Positions 8,917 to 18,381 of a DNA stretch of 64,000 bases are shown here, piece after piece. Position 1 is the first letter of the stretch; every line of letters begins with the position of its first letter. The notes under the pieces are model-generated. The model was not told the DNA's origin. It made no database searches and saw only the letters and a list, made by a program, of their open reading frames with translations. The stretch is from Mangrovimonas sp. YM274 (GTDB taxonomy: Bacteria; Bacteroidota; Bacteroidia; Flavobacteriales; Flavobacteriaceae), in NCBI RefSeq assembly GCF_030908385.1, contig NZ_CP133091.1, positions 2,661,501-2,725,500 of the forward strand. Direction: 5' to 3'. A program made the position numbers and the translations under genes.

Positions 8917-9585
8917 ATGAGAATACTAGTAGTGGAAGACGAACCTGGCATTGCCTCCTTTTTAAAGCAAGGTTTAGAAGAAGAAGCCTTTGCGGTAGAT
9001 GTCGCCAATAATGGCAAAGAAGGATTGGATCTAGCACTAACAGGTGAATACGATTTGTTATTGTTGGATTGGATGCTTCCCGGGGTTAGCGGCATTGAAA
9101 TTTGCAGACAATACCGTAAAGAATCTACAGACACGCCTATCATTCTGCTAACGGCAAAAGACACCCTAGATGAAACCATTTTCGGGCTGCAGTCTGGTGC
9201 TAACGACTACATAAAAAAACCTTTTCATTTTGAAGAGCTTTTAGAACGTATCAGGGTGCAACTAAGGCCAAAATCGGGGAGCCATGCCGTATTTACACTT
9301 GGCCCTATAAAACTCAACATAGACACCCACCAAGTGTTTAAAAATGAAGAAGAAATCACCCTTACACAAAAGGAATTCGCCCTGTTGGAATTCCTATTGA
9401 GAAATAAAGGCAAAGTATGCAGAAGAACCCGCATAATTGAAAGTGTTTGGGACATCCATTTCGACTACAATACCGGAGTTATAGATGTCTACATTAACGC
9501 CCTCAGAAAAAAGCTTCTTTTATCCGAAGATGAAAACTACATTCAAACCGTACGAGGGGTTGGCTATATTGCAAAAGAGCTATGA
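8917..9585 (+). CDS. OmpR/PhoB-family response regulator (CusR/CopR-like)
   Basis: A DNA-binding response regulator of 222 residues. The receiver domain (1-115) has the acidic pocket E7/D8, phosphoacceptor D51 (LLLLDWMLPG), T79 and K101. The C-terminal winged helix (about 125-220) ends with the family signature TVRGVGYIAK. The histidine kinase gene overlaps its stop by 4 nt and the metal RND operon follows, so it most likely senses metal stress in the envelope through that kinase. The 11-bp repeats before its own gene and before the RND operon are its probable binding sites. Confidence 0.94.
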   Translation: MRILVVEDEPGIASFLKQGLEEEAFAVDVANNGKEGLDLALTGEYDLLLLDWMLPGVSGIEICRQYRKESTDTPIILLTAKDTLDETIFGLQSGANDYIKKPFHFEELLERIRVQLRPKSGSHAVFTLGPIKLNIDTHQVFKNEEEITLTQKEFALLEFLLRNKGKVCRRTRIIESVWDIHFDYNTGVIDVYINALRKKLLLSEDENYIQTVRGVGYIAKEL

Positions 9586-10952
9586 ATTTGAATTTCAAAA
9601 ATAGAATTGCCCTTCATTATATGGTCGCCACCGCGTCCATAATGATTGTAATGTTCAGTACCATTTTCTTTGTGGTAAGGAGTGCTGTATTTAATAATCT
9701 CGATAGCGACCTATCCTATGAAGCCGAAAAACATGCCGGTGAAATCAAAACAATTGGAGACAGCATTCATTTTATCAATAAAGCCGAATGGGAAGAACGC
9801 GAACATCGTGAATTGCAAGTCAATCCCGTCTTCATTCAATTAATCAATAAAGAAGGGGGCGTGATGGATAAGTCACCCAACCTTAAAGAAGCCAAACTTC
9901 CATTTAAAAACATTGAGTTTGGAGGCCATTTCAATACGCAACTCAACGATAGAAGAATTAGACAGGTACAGATACCGGTTGAAAAAAACGGAAAAATCCA
10001 CGGCTATATCTTGGCCGCCATGTCTTCTGAAGCCGCCTACTCCGTTATCCAACAATTAAGAAACATTTTATTGGTGTCCTTTGTTATTGTCTTAATTGGA
10101 ATTTACTTTACGTCAAGGTTTTTGGCTGGGAGAAGCATTATTCCCGTCCAGGAAATCACTAAAACCATTACCCATATTTCTAAGGACAACTTGAAGGAAC
10201 GAGTATCCCTACCCCAAAACCAAGATGAACTCTACATGCTGGCAACAGGTTTCAATGCCCTGCTTGAACGCATTGAAAATGCCTTGGAAAGGGAAAAACA
10301 GTTCACATCCGATGCCTCCCACGAACTGAGGACTCCCTTGGCAACCCTTAGAGGAACTTTGGAAGTGCTGATTAGAAAACCTAGAACCCAGGAGGAATAT
10401 GAAGAAAAAATCAAGTTTAGCCTTAAAGAAATAGAAAGGATTACTTCCACCTTGGAGCAACTGCTTCATATTGCCCGATTGGAGACCTCCACTACCCAAC
10501 AACGTACGGATGTAGTAGAGCTCATCAGTTTAATTAACGAATCCGTACTTAAATACAAAGCCGATATTACTGCTAAAAACATCCAAATTAATTTGGAAGC
10601 AGATACCTCCAACAAATTATTGGTGCCTCAGTATTACAGTAAAATCATCCTTGATAACATTTTAAGCAATGCAGTAAAATATTCTCATCAAGATGCTACG
10701 GTAAACATTAAGGCCAACATAACTCAAGAAAGGGTAACCTGTACCATTATCGATCACGGAGTTGGTATTAAAAAAGAAGATTTAAACAAAGCTTTCGACA
10801 GTTTTTTCAGATCAGAAGCCCTTAACCACAAACAAATTTCCGGTAATGGATTGGGACTTTCCATAGCCAAAAAATGTGCCGATGCCATTCAGGCTCAACT
10901 AAATATTGAAAGTGAGGCTGGCAAAGGGACTTCGGTTACCATTCTTTTCTAA
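9582..10952 (+). CDS. Sensor histidine kinase, heavy-metal/envelope sensor type
   Basis: A membrane kinase of 456 residues. TM1 (about 12-33) and TM2 (about 161-178) flank a periplasmic sensor of about 120 residues. A HAMP linker (about 180-235) is followed by HisKA with the phosphoacceptor H247 (SDASHELRTPLATLR) and a HATPase domain with N, G1 and G2 boxes (ILSNAVKYS, IIDHGVGI, GNGLGLSIAKK). Translation is coupled to the regulator gene by a 4-nt overlap. Architecture and context match CusS/CzcS-type sensors, but the ligand is not evident from the sequence. Confidence 0.94.
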   Translation: MNLNFKNRIALHYMVATASIMIVMFSTIFFVVRSAVFNNLDSDLSYEAEKHAGEIKTIGDSIHFINKAEWEEREHRELQVNPVFIQLINKEGGVMDKSPNLKEAKLPFKNIEFGGHFNTQLNDRRIRQVQIPVEKNGKIHGYILAAMSSEAAYSVIQQLRNILLVSFVIVLIGIYFTSRFLAGRSIIPVQEITKTITHISKDNLKERVSLPQNQDELYMLATGFNALLERIENALEREKQFTSDASHELRTPLATLRGTLEVLIRKPRTQEEYEEKIKFSLKEIERITSTLEQLLHIARLETSTTQQRTDVVELISLINESVLKYKADITAKNIQINLEADTSNKLLVPQYYSKIILDNILSNAVKYSHQDATVNIKANITQERVTCTIIDHGVGIKKEDLNKAFDSFFRSEALNHKQISGNGLGLSIAKKCADAIQAQLNIESEAGKGTSVTILF

Positions 10953-11006
10953 AAAGATCTTCCTAAAACCCCACATCTTCAATCATAAACCTGCAGATTA
11001 TCAAAA

Positions 11007-11039
11007 TCTTAAGACAATCTTAAGAAAGCCCTCAGACAA
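11007..11039 (+). promoter_or_regulatory. Triple 11-bp direct repeat, probable response-regulator operator of the RND operon
   Basis: Three consecutive 11-mers: TCTTAAGACAA, TCTTAAGAAAG and CCCTCAGACAA. The second matches the first at 9 of 11 positions and the third at 8. The array stops 17 nt before the -7 element TACATTTA (11057-11064), the same distance as at the regulator's own gene. This is the most regular of the two arrays and the likely activation site. Confidence 0.78.
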
Positions 11040-11056
11040 GCTTTAGGTTCCTCCTC

Positions 11057-11064
11057 TACATTTA
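11057..11064 (+). promoter_or_regulatory. -7 element of the RND/TolC fusion operon
   Basis: TACATTTA matches TAnnTTTG at five of six fixed positions. It lies 25 nt before the start at 11090 and 17 nt after the repeat array. No TTTG is found at -33, in line with dependence on an activator. Confidence 0.55.
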
Positions 11065-11089
11065 CATTGCAAAAAAATAAAGCACATAA

Positions 11090-14000
11090 ATGTTAGAGAA
11101 AATTATTCAATACAGCATTCACCATAAATTAATCATTCTACTGTTTTCTGCGGGAATCATTGGCTTTGGAATCTATTCCCTTACGGAAATCCCTATTGGA
11201 GCCGTACCAGACATCACCAATAACCAGGTGCAAATCATTACTACTTCCCGCAACTTGGCCACAGAAGATGTCGAAAAATTCCTGACCTACCCTGTAGAAC
11301 TGGAAATGGCCAATTTACCGGATGTCAAAGAAATTAGATCCATTTCAAAATTTGGTCTTTCGGTAGTTACGGTAGTGTTTAAAGACAAAATAGGCACCTA
11401 TCTGCCCAGACAACTTATCGCAGAAAAACTAATGGCTGCTGAAGAAAAAATTCCTGCAGGCTTCGGCAAACCTTTTATGGGCCCCATAACCACCGGTTTG
11501 GGAGAAATTTATCAATATGTTATCGATATAGACCCTGCCTATAAAGACCAATATACCCTCACAGACATAAGAACCATCCAAGACTGGGTGGTCAAGCGGC
11601 AACTATCGGGTATCCCCGGTGTGGTAGAAGTAAACACTTGGGGCGGTTACCTAAAACAATACGAAGTAGCTATCAACCCCGAAAAATTAAGAAGCTTAAA
11701 CATTTCTCTATCTCAAACATTTACGGCTCTTGAAAAAAACAACAGTGTTGCTGGTGGCGGCTATATAGAAAAGACCAATCAAACCTACTTTGTGCGTGGG
11801 GAAGGGTTGATAGGATCCTTGGAAGATATAGAACATATTGTGATCGAAAACCGCCATGGCACCCCTATTTTCATAAGGGACGTCGCCACTGTAAAATTTG
11901 GGCATGCCACCCGATTTGGAGCCATCACGGGAAATGGTGAAGGCGAAAAAGTTTTGGGCCAAGTCATGATGTTAAAAGGTGCCAATTCCAAGGCAGTAAT
12001 TGAAGCCGTGAAAGACCGTGTGGACCAAATTGCCCACTCCTTGCCTCCAGGAATCCGCATCAATCCCTTTTTGGAAAGAAGTGAACTTATTGGCAAAACC
12101 ACTTTTACCATTGCTGAAAACCTCATCTTAGGCTGTTTAATTGTCATTTTCGTGGTAGTCCTATTGCTAGGTAATATCCGTTCAGGCTTAGTAGTGACCT
12201 CGGTCATCCCTATGTGTTTGCTCTTTGCCTTATCCCTTATGTATATTTTTGAGGTAGATGCCAACTTAATGAGTCTAGGGGCTATCGATTTTGGAATTAT
12301 CATCGATGGAGCCGTTATTATCGTAGAGTACATTGCCTTTAAAATCACAGCAGAACGCAGCAAGCTTTTAGCGCTTCCTGCTTCCAAAAAGCAAAACTTC
12401 ATCGATAACATTACCTACTTGGGAGCCAGCAAAATGATGCATTCGGCCGTCTTTGGGCAACTCATCATCATAATTGTATTCATCCCTATTTTATCCTTAG
12501 TTGGTGTTGAAGGTAAAATGTTCCGGCCAATGGCTTTGGTATTTTGTTTCGCCCTAATTGGTGCCATGCTGCTCTGCTTCACCTATGTACCAGTAATGGC
12601 CTCCTTGTTCATCAAACCAACAGATCCTAATAAATCTACCATTTCTTCCAAATTGGTAAATTTCTTGGAAAATAAATACAAGCCAACCATGGCTTGGGCC
12701 CTTAAAAGAAAGCAACTCGTGCTGGGCCTAGCGTTCTCCCTACTAATAGGTGCCGCCCTATTGTTTTCCCAAATGGGAGGCGAATTTGTCCCTACTCTAG
12801 ATGAAGGTGATTTTGTGATTCAACCGGTTCTAAAAACAGGAACTTCACTGAGTAATACAACCCAAATTACCACACGATTGGAGAAGATTTTAAAAACCTT
12901 CCCTGAAGTGGAACAGGTAGTAAGCAGGATTGGTGCTGCCGAAGTACCTACCGACCCAATGTCTATGGAAGAAAGCGATGTCATCATCAAACTCATCCCG
13001 AAATCCGATTGGGTCTCTGCCGATTCTAAAGATGAATTGGCCGATAAATTTAAAGAAGCTCTATCGGAAATACCGGGAGTGGACTTTGAATTCACACAAC
13101 CCATCGAAATGCGCTTTAACGAATTGATTACAGGGGTTCGGGCTGACCTGGCAATTAAAATTTTTGGGGAAGATTTGGATATTCTGTACAGAAAAGCTTT
13201 GGAAGTGGAAAAAGCCATCAAACATATTGATGGAGCGGCAGACATTACCGTTGAAAAAGTCGCGGGACTTCCACAAATGTCGGTTACATACGATAGAATG
13301 AAAATAGCAAAATACGGCCTCAACGTAGCCGATTTAAATAATATTGTCACTACTGGTTTTGCAGGCACCCCAGCTGGAACCGTTTTTGAAGGCGAAAAAC
13401 AGTTTGATTTAGTAGTTCGTTTTGATCAAGACCACCATAAAGATATTCAAGATATTGAATCGGCCACTATTTTATTGCCCAATGGGAATCAGTTGCCCCT
13501 GAGTGAATTTGCCAGCATCCAATACACCAAGGGACCGGCCAAAATTTCACGTGATAATACCAAACGCCGCATCGTTGTGGGCGTTAATGTAAGAAATAGA
13601 GACCTTGAATCGGTTGTAGAGGATGTCCAAAAGGTGATTAATAGTCAAGTGAAACTACCTGTAGGCTATACCATTGAGTACGGTGGGCAGTTTGAAAATT
13701 TAAGAACAGCCAGAGAACGTCTTATGATTGCCGTTCCCATTGCCCTGATCCTCATTTTTGTATTGTTATACTTCGCCTTCGATTCGGTAAAAGAAGCCCT
13801 TATTATTTATAGTGCCATTCCAATGTCTGCCATTGGAGGGATCATATTACTCTACATCCGTGACCTTCCCTTTAGTATCTCGGCAGGAGTTGGGTTTATT
13901 GCCCTCTTTGGAATTGCCGTACTCAACGGAATTGTACTTATTGAAGAGTTCAAGGAACTTAAGGCACATGGTATTACCAAAATCAACGATCGCATCCTTA

Positions 14001-15418
14001 TGGGAACAAAAAACAGATTACGCCCTGTATTGCTTACGGCTTCAGCTGCAGCCTTAGGGTTTCTTCCAATGGCCATTTCCAAATCGGCCGGTGCAGAAGT
14101 TCAAAAACCCTTGGCCACCGTGGTTGTTGGGGGCTTAATATCTGCCACGGCTTTAACCCTTATTGTACTGCCTGTACTCTATGCTCTATTCGACAGAAAG
14201 GGACACTTTACGAAACCAAAAACCAATACCATTGCCATAATAGCCTTGTGTATTGGGTTATGGCCTCAGGTATCAAACAGTCAAAATACCGAGTTGTCAC
14301 CACAAGAAGCAGTAAGCATTGCTTTGGAAAATAACAAAGGCCTACAAGCCTCTGCCCTCAAGGTAGACCAAAGCGACCGGTTAATAGGTAGTGCCATTGA
14401 TATAGGAAAAACCGAAATTTATTACAATAAAGACAATAATAATATTGCTGCCAACAACCTTCCCCTACACGTTTGGGGGATTAGCCAATCCATACAATTT
14501 CCTACGGTATACGGGGCTCAACGCAATGTTATGAAAAGTCAATACCAATTGACAGAAGACCAATACAAGATAGATCAATACGTTTTGAGCAAGGAAGTTT
14601 TAAAAACCTATTATGAAATTGCCTACTGGCAACATATGAAGCAAAACTTCACGTATCTAGACAGTCTGTACACGGCCTTTGAATATGCAGCTAACAGAAA
14701 GTTTGAGTTAGGAGAATCTAACTATTTGGAAAAGCTAACGGCCGAAACCAAAAAGAAAGAAATTGCGCTACAGTTGCAACAAGCCCAAGAGAATATTGTT
14801 AAAGCCAACATGGTTTTGGGCCAATGGCTTCAAACCGATACTACCTACACCATACCGTCATCGGCTTTGGTAAAGCTAGAATTAAAACCTATGGACACGC
14901 TCAATAATCCCGCATTGCAATATTACAGGGATGCCGCAGAACTCAGCCATTCGCAGCTGCAACTGGAAAAACAAAAATTACTGCCCGATCTGAGTGTTTC
15001 AGTTTTTAATGGGACCAACAATGGCCCAGATGCCAAATCTTATTCTGGTTTTCAAGTAGGGGTCGCCATTCCGGTTTGGTTTGGTTCGCAACGCTCTAAA
15101 ATACGTGCCGCCCATACAGCCAATGACATTTTAAGCGCTCAAAGAGCCAATCAAAAAATACACTTGGCTTCTAAATTCCAATCGCTGCAATCTGACCTTA
15201 AAACATTCGAACAAAATCTTAGCTATTATGAGGAATCTGGCAAAGAGCTGTCACAACAAACGGTATTCCATGCTGTTCAAGCCTTTCAAAATGGAGAGAT
15301 TAACTTTTTACAGTACATCCAGTTACTCGAAAATGCCAAGACTATAGAAACCAATTATCTAACCGCCCTCTTCCAATACAACATCACCGTTTTGGAAGCC
15401 AATTATTTGATCCCTTAG
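11090..15418 (+). CDS. CzcA-type heavy-metal RND pump fused to a TolC-family channel
   Basis: A 1442-residue fusion. Residues 1 to about 1040 form a complete HME-RND pump with the TM4 signature DFGIIIDGAVIIVE (about 401-414), which is typical of divalent-cation (Co/Zn/Cd, CzcA) exporters. After the last pump helix a short linker (DRKGHFTKPK) leads to a hydrophobic segment ending in VSNSQ (about 1047-1064) that looks like a leftover signal peptide. A TolC/OEP domain of about 380 residues follows (ELSPQEAVSIALENN...). One gene therefore encodes both the inner-membrane pump and the outer-membrane channel. The adaptor gene follows after 1 nt. Known relatives of this fusion occur in Bacteroidota; whether it is cleaved at the internal signal-like segment is unknown. 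Confidence 0.93.
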   Translation: MLEKIIQYSIHHKLIILLFSAGIIGFGIYSLTEIPIGAVPDITNNQVQIITTSRNLATEDVEKFLTYPVELEMANLPDVKEIRSISKFGLSVVTVVFKDKIGTYLPRQLIAEKLMAAEEKIPAGFGKPFMGPITTGLGEIYQYVIDIDPAYKDQYTLTDIRTIQDWVVKRQLSGIPGVVEVNTWGGYLKQYEVAINPEKLRSLNISLSQTFTALEKNNSVAGGGYIEKTNQTYFVRGEGLIGSLEDIEHIVIENRHGTPIFIRDVATVKFGHATRFGAITGNGEGEKVLGQVMMLKGANSKAVIEAVKDRVDQIAHSLPPGIRINPFLERSELIGKTTFTIAENLILGCLIVIFVVVLLLGNIRSGLVVTSVIPMCLLFALSLMYIFEVDANLMSLGAIDFGIIIDGAVIIVEYIAFKITAERSKLLALPASKKQNFIDNITYLGASKMMHSAVFGQLIIIIVFIPILSLVGVEGKMFRPMALVFCFALIGAMLLCFTYVPVMASLFIKPTDPNKSTISSKLVNFLENKYKPTMAWALKRKQLVLGLAFSLLIGAALLFSQMGGEFVPTLDEGDFVIQPVLKTGTSLSNTTQITTRLEKILKTFPEVEQVVSRIGAAEVPTDPMSMEESDVIIKLIPKSDWVSADSKDELADKFKEALSEIPGVDFEFTQPIEMRFNELITGVRADLAIKIFGEDLDILYRKALEVEKAIKHIDGAADITVEKVAGLPQMSVTYDRMKIAKYGLNVADLNNIVTTGFAGTPAGTVFEGEKQFDLVVRFDQDHHKDIQDIESATILLPNGNQLPLSEFASIQYTKGPAKISRDNTKRRIVVGVNVRNRDLESVVEDVQKVINSQVKLPVGYTIEYGGQFENLRTARERLMIAVPIALILIFVLLYFAFDSVKEALIIYSAIPMSAIGGIILLYIRDLPFSISAGVGFIALFGIAVLNGIVLIEEFKELKAHGITKINDRILMGTKNRLRPVLLTASAAALGFLPMAISKSAGAEVQKPLATVVVGGLISATALTLIVLPVLYALFDRKGHFTKPKTNTIAIIALCIGLWPQVSNSQNTELSPQEAVSIALENNKGLQASALKVDQSDRLIGSAIDIGKTEIYYNKDNNNIAANNLPLHVWGISQSIQFPTVYGAQRNVMKSQYQLTEDQYKIDQYVLSKEVLKTYYEIAYWQHMKQNFTYLDSLYTAFEYAANRKFELGESNYLEKLTAETKKKEIALQLQQAQENIVKANMVLGQWLQTDTTYTIPSSALVKLELKPMDTLNNPALQYYRDAAELSHSQLQLEKQKLLPDLSVSVFNGTNNGPDAKSYSGFQVGVAIPVWFGSQRSKIRAAHTANDILSAQRANQKIHLASKFQSLQSDLKTFEQNLSYYEESGKELSQQTVFHAVQAFQNGEINFLQYIQLLENAKTIETNYLTALFQYNITVLEANYLIP

Positions 15419-15419
15419 A

Positions 15420-16592
15420 ATGAATACCCATAAAAACGCAATCATGAAAACCAAATTCACATACATCCTTTATACAACGGCCTTTTTAGTATTAGCGTCT
15501 TGTAATTCCAATAAAAACCAAACTGTAGAGGAAGAGACCGTTCCCGATATTGGAAACGACACCATTCAATTGTCTAAGGTACAATTTGAATCTTCCAATA
15601 TGGTACTTGGCACTTTGCAATCGCTACCCTTCCAACAATATGTAAAAACCATGGGGATGATTGACGTTCCACCTGAAAATAAAGCCTCCATTAGCAGCTA
15701 CTTTGAAGGCACGGTAAAGAACCTTAAATTACTTCCTGGCGAATATGTAAAACGCAACCAAACCTTGTTCACCTTGGAAAATCCTGAGTATGTACAAATC
15801 CAACAGGAATATCTCGAGGCCAAAGGACAACTTACCTATTTGAAATCTGATTACGAACGTCAAAAAACACTGGCTAAAGAAAAGGTTACCTCCCAAAAAA
15901 CATTTCTCAAAGCCGAATCAGACTATTTGGTAACCAAAGCTAGGTTTGAGTCTATTGGCAAAAAACTTTTGTTGATGAACATTAATCCAGCAACCCTTTC
16001 CTTGGACAATATCCGTACGACCATTGCAATAACCTCTCCTATCGATGGTTATGTCACTAATGTAAATATTAGCACTGGAGCCTATTTAAATCCAACGGAA
16101 GTAGCGGCAACTGTGGTCAATACCGAGCATTTGCACCTAGAGCTCAATGTTTTTGAAAAAGACCTTCAAAAAATACAAATAGGTCAGCCTATCCTGTTCA
16201 AAATTCAAAATGACAACGAAGCCATTTATAATGCCAAAGTACATATCATCAATAAAGCTGTAGACCCAGAAAAACGCACTATTGGTATTCACGGTCACCT
16301 CTCTGAAGAGGCCGAAAAAATAGGTCTTGCCCCAGGCATGTATGCAGAAGCCAGTATTGTAACCAATTCGGTTTCCAAACAAGCCCTACCCTCTGAAGCC
16401 ATTGTAGAAATGGATGGTAAAAATATGGTCTTGGTGCTTCAGGAAAAAACAGATTCAGGTTTTAGCTTCCTTCAGAAAGAGGTGCTTTTGGGTGATACGC
16501 ACGACAACCAAACTGAAATTTTAAATGTTCAGGATTTTAATGGCAATACGCAATTTTTAGTGAGAGGCGCTTTTAATTTAATTACAGAATAA
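15420..16592 (+). CDS. CzcB-type RND efflux periplasmic adaptor lipoprotein
   Basis: Membrane-fusion partner of the preceding RND-TolC fusion, 390 residues as read from 15420. A second ATG at 15444 (MKTKFTYILYTT) gives a better lipoprotein signal peptide with lipobox LASC; it may be the true start. The hairpin and barrel-sandwich regions (about 70-220) are followed by the beta-barrel (about 230-310) and membrane-proximal domain. It lacks the Cys/Met-rich metal-binding ends found in the CusB-like adaptor of the other cluster, which fits a different metal. The gene is 1 nt from the fusion gene and 2 nt from the next gene. Confidence 0.92.
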   Translation: MNTHKNAIMKTKFTYILYTTAFLVLASCNSNKNQTVEEETVPDIGNDTIQLSKVQFESSNMVLGTLQSLPFQQYVKTMGMIDVPPENKASISSYFEGTVKNLKLLPGEYVKRNQTLFTLENPEYVQIQQEYLEAKGQLTYLKSDYERQKTLAKEKVTSQKTFLKAESDYLVTKARFESIGKKLLLMNINPATLSLDNIRTTIAITSPIDGYVTNVNISTGAYLNPTEVAATVVNTEHLHLELNVFEKDLQKIQIGQPILFKIQNDNEAIYNAKVHIINKAVDPEKRTIGIHGHLSEEAEKIGLAPGMYAEASIVTNSVSKQALPSEAIVEMDGKNMVLVLQEKTDSGFSFLQKEVLLGDTHDNQTEILNVQDFNGNTQFLVRGAFNLITE

Positions 16593-16594
16593 TT

Positions 16595-17074
16595 ATGAAC
16601 TCGGCACAGTTACACTTGGCCTTGACCCACTTACCTTTAGTAGGCATACTTTTGGGAATAATGGTATTGCTAACTGGCATGATCCTTAAAAAAAACACCC
16701 TAAAAATTACAGCATATGCCATGTTCGCTTTTAGTGCTTTGGCTTGTGCTGCCGCATATTTTACAGGTGAAGGTGCCAAAATCGTCGTAGACAATACGTC
16801 CCAGGTTAGCGAAACCCTCATCCATAGACATGAGGAATATGCCGAAGTTTTTCTGGTCGCCACACTACTATTAGGATTACTCTCCTTATTAGCTTGCCCT
16901 GTAACTGTAAAATTCCCACAATATGCTAAAATAATCTTAGTATGTATCTTGCTACTAGCCATTATAAACGGCATTTTGGCCGCCTATGTTGGAAGTAGCG
17001 GCCATGCTATAAGACATTCGGAAATTAGAACCCACACCAAAGTAATTCCCTTAGAAATGGATAACTACCAATAA
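16595..17074 (+). CDS. Small four-helix membrane protein linked to metal efflux
   Basis: A 159-residue membrane protein with four predicted helices (about 12-28, 36-55, 85-103, 110-131). It resembles DUF2231-type proteins: an N-terminal HLALTHLPLVG histidine motif, a conserved FTGEGAK loop, then HRHEEYAE. The histidines at the membrane boundary could bind metal or heme; this is only a suggestion. It begins 2 nt after the adaptor gene, so it belongs to the same operon. Function is not known. Confidence 0.75.
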   Translation: MNSAQLHLALTHLPLVGILLGIMVLLTGMILKKNTLKITAYAMFAFSALACAAAYFTGEGAKIVVDNTSQVSETLIHRHEEYAEVFLVATLLLGLLSLLACPVTVKFPQYAKIILVCILLLAIINGILAAYVGSSGHAIRHSEIRTHTKVIPLEMDNYQ

Positions 17075-17152
17075 ACTAAACATTGTCAAAATTCACATAA
17101 AAAGTAAAAACCATAGTAACCTATCTTCCATTTCATAATAAGTTTTAGCCAC

Positions 17153-17905
17153 ATGCCCCCTCTAAAAACCCTGATATTTATTCTTGCAACGCTACACATT
17201 AAGGCACAGACGCAAACACAAACTTCAGACAGTCTACAAAACAGTAAAAACTTAAAATTTAAATATGAGTCATTAATCATTCCTACAGCCTTAATTAGCT
17301 ATGGCGTGATTGGTCTGGAAAGCCGTTCTATAAAACAACTCAATAGCACTACCAAAAACGAATTGACCGAACATATAGACTCTAAACTCACTATTGACGA
17401 TTTTTCCCAATATGCGCCCTTTCTATCTGTTTATGGACTTAATGCCGCTGGGATAAAAGGTAAAAACAACTTCAAGGACCGTACAGTTATTTTGGCCACG
17501 GCTTATCTAATTATGGGTGGTACAGTAAACATTTTAAAAAACACGGGGAATGTAGTAAGGCCCGATGGTTCTTCCAAAAATTCTTTCCCCTCCGGACATA
17601 CCGCAACCGCCTTTATGGGTGCCGAATTCTTATACCAGGAATATAAAGATGTGTCTCCGTGGTACGGAATTTCAGGTTACTTGGTTGCCTCCGGAACTGG
17701 AATTTTTAGAATGTACAACGATCGGCATTGGCTTACCGATGTAGCCGCCGGTGCCGGCATTGGCATATTGAGTACCAAAATTGCCTATTGGATTCACCCT
17801 CTGATCAAAAAAACCTTTCTAAAGGATAGCGAACAGGTCAGTGGCATTTTAATGCCGTTTTACAATGGGAAGGACTACGGACTTGCCTTTTCCATGACAT
17901 TCTAA
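17153..17905 (+). CDS. PAP2-family phosphatase
   Basis: A membrane- or periplasm-located phosphatase of the PAP2/vanadium haloperoxidase superfamily, 250 residues with a signal peptide (about 1-19). The three active-site motifs are visible: KNTGNVVRPDGS (motif 1, K and RP), PSGH (about 146-149) and RMYNDRHWLTDVAAG (motif 3, R, H and D). Relatives hydrolyse phosphatidic acid, undecaprenyl pyrophosphate or lipid A phosphates; substrate is undetermined. It is 78 nt after the efflux operon and is followed by a strong terminator. Confidence 0.9.
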   Translation: MPPLKTLIFILATLHIKAQTQTQTSDSLQNSKNLKFKYESLIIPTALISYGVIGLESRSIKQLNSTTKNELTEHIDSKLTIDDFSQYAPFLSVYGLNAAGIKGKNNFKDRTVILATAYLIMGGTVNILKNTGNVVRPDGSSKNSFPSGHTATAFMGAEFLYQEYKDVSPWYGISGYLVASGTGIFRMYNDRHWLTDVAAGAGIGILSTKIAYWIHPLIKKTFLKDSEQVSGILMPFYNGKDYGLAFSMTF

Positions 17906-17973
17906 AAACATATTACATTGAAGTAAGCTATTTATTTATCCATAGTCATTTCAACGAACACCTATTCTATTAT

Positions 17974-18005
17974 AAAAGAAAGCGCCTAATTAGGCGCTTT
18001 CTTTT
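17974..18005 (+). terminator. Rho-independent terminator after the PAP2 gene
   Basis: A perfect inverted repeat: AAAAGAAAGCGCCTAA pairs with TTAGGCGCTTTCTTTT. It has a GC-rich inner stem and a T-rich 3' end, 69 nt after the PAP2 stop. The symmetry makes it usable on both strands, so it may also end the minus-strand lipoprotein transcript. Confidence 0.82.
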
Positions 18006-18196
18006 ATATCGCATATATAAACATGACTGTTTTGCTTTTCCAAAGCAATTGATTTCCTTGTTTTGGATATTGCAATAACAATCTGTCTTTTTTTAAACTT
18101 CTTCCAGTAACAGTCCTAGATGGTGATTCTCTCTTCAGTCATGGACCTATTGGCTTTAAACATACCATCTACTTTTGTTATAAAAGTCTCCTTGCT

Positions 18197-18364
18197 TTAA
18201 TGGCGCCCTCCGCCATAAAAATCGACACCTACATGGGGAGACACATGAGGTCCATTAGGACCGAATCGCATATCAACCCCCACATTGGTATGGGCAGAGC
18301 CACAAGCCACTAAAAGAAAAAATAAAAAAACAACGAGTACGGAAAGGATTCTTTTTATGTTCAT
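18197..18364 (-). CDS. Small Gly/His-rich lipoprotein (55 residues)
   Basis: A short gene read from the ATG at 18364 to TAA at 18197. The product begins MNIKRILSVLVVFLFF and continues to a lipobox LVAC (C21). The mature part is about 35 residues with NVGVDMRFGPNGPHVSPH and a GGGRH end. The strong lipoprotein signal and tidy coding frame argue that it is real. The mature peptide has four His residues and no Cys apart from the lipid anchor. Function is unknown. It starts 17 nt downstream of the VOC lipoprotein gene, probably in the same transcript. Confidence 0.68.
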   Translation of the reverse strand: MNIKRILSVLVVFLFFLLVACGSAHTNVGVDMRFGPNGPHVSPHVGVDFYGGGRH

Positions 18365-18381
18365 TTTAAGATGATTTAAAT

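Noticed and set aside
11785-13368. Minus-strand open frames of 208 and 182 residues inside the RND-TolC fusion gene
   Set aside because: They lie opposite a clear, full-length coding sequence and show no family features.
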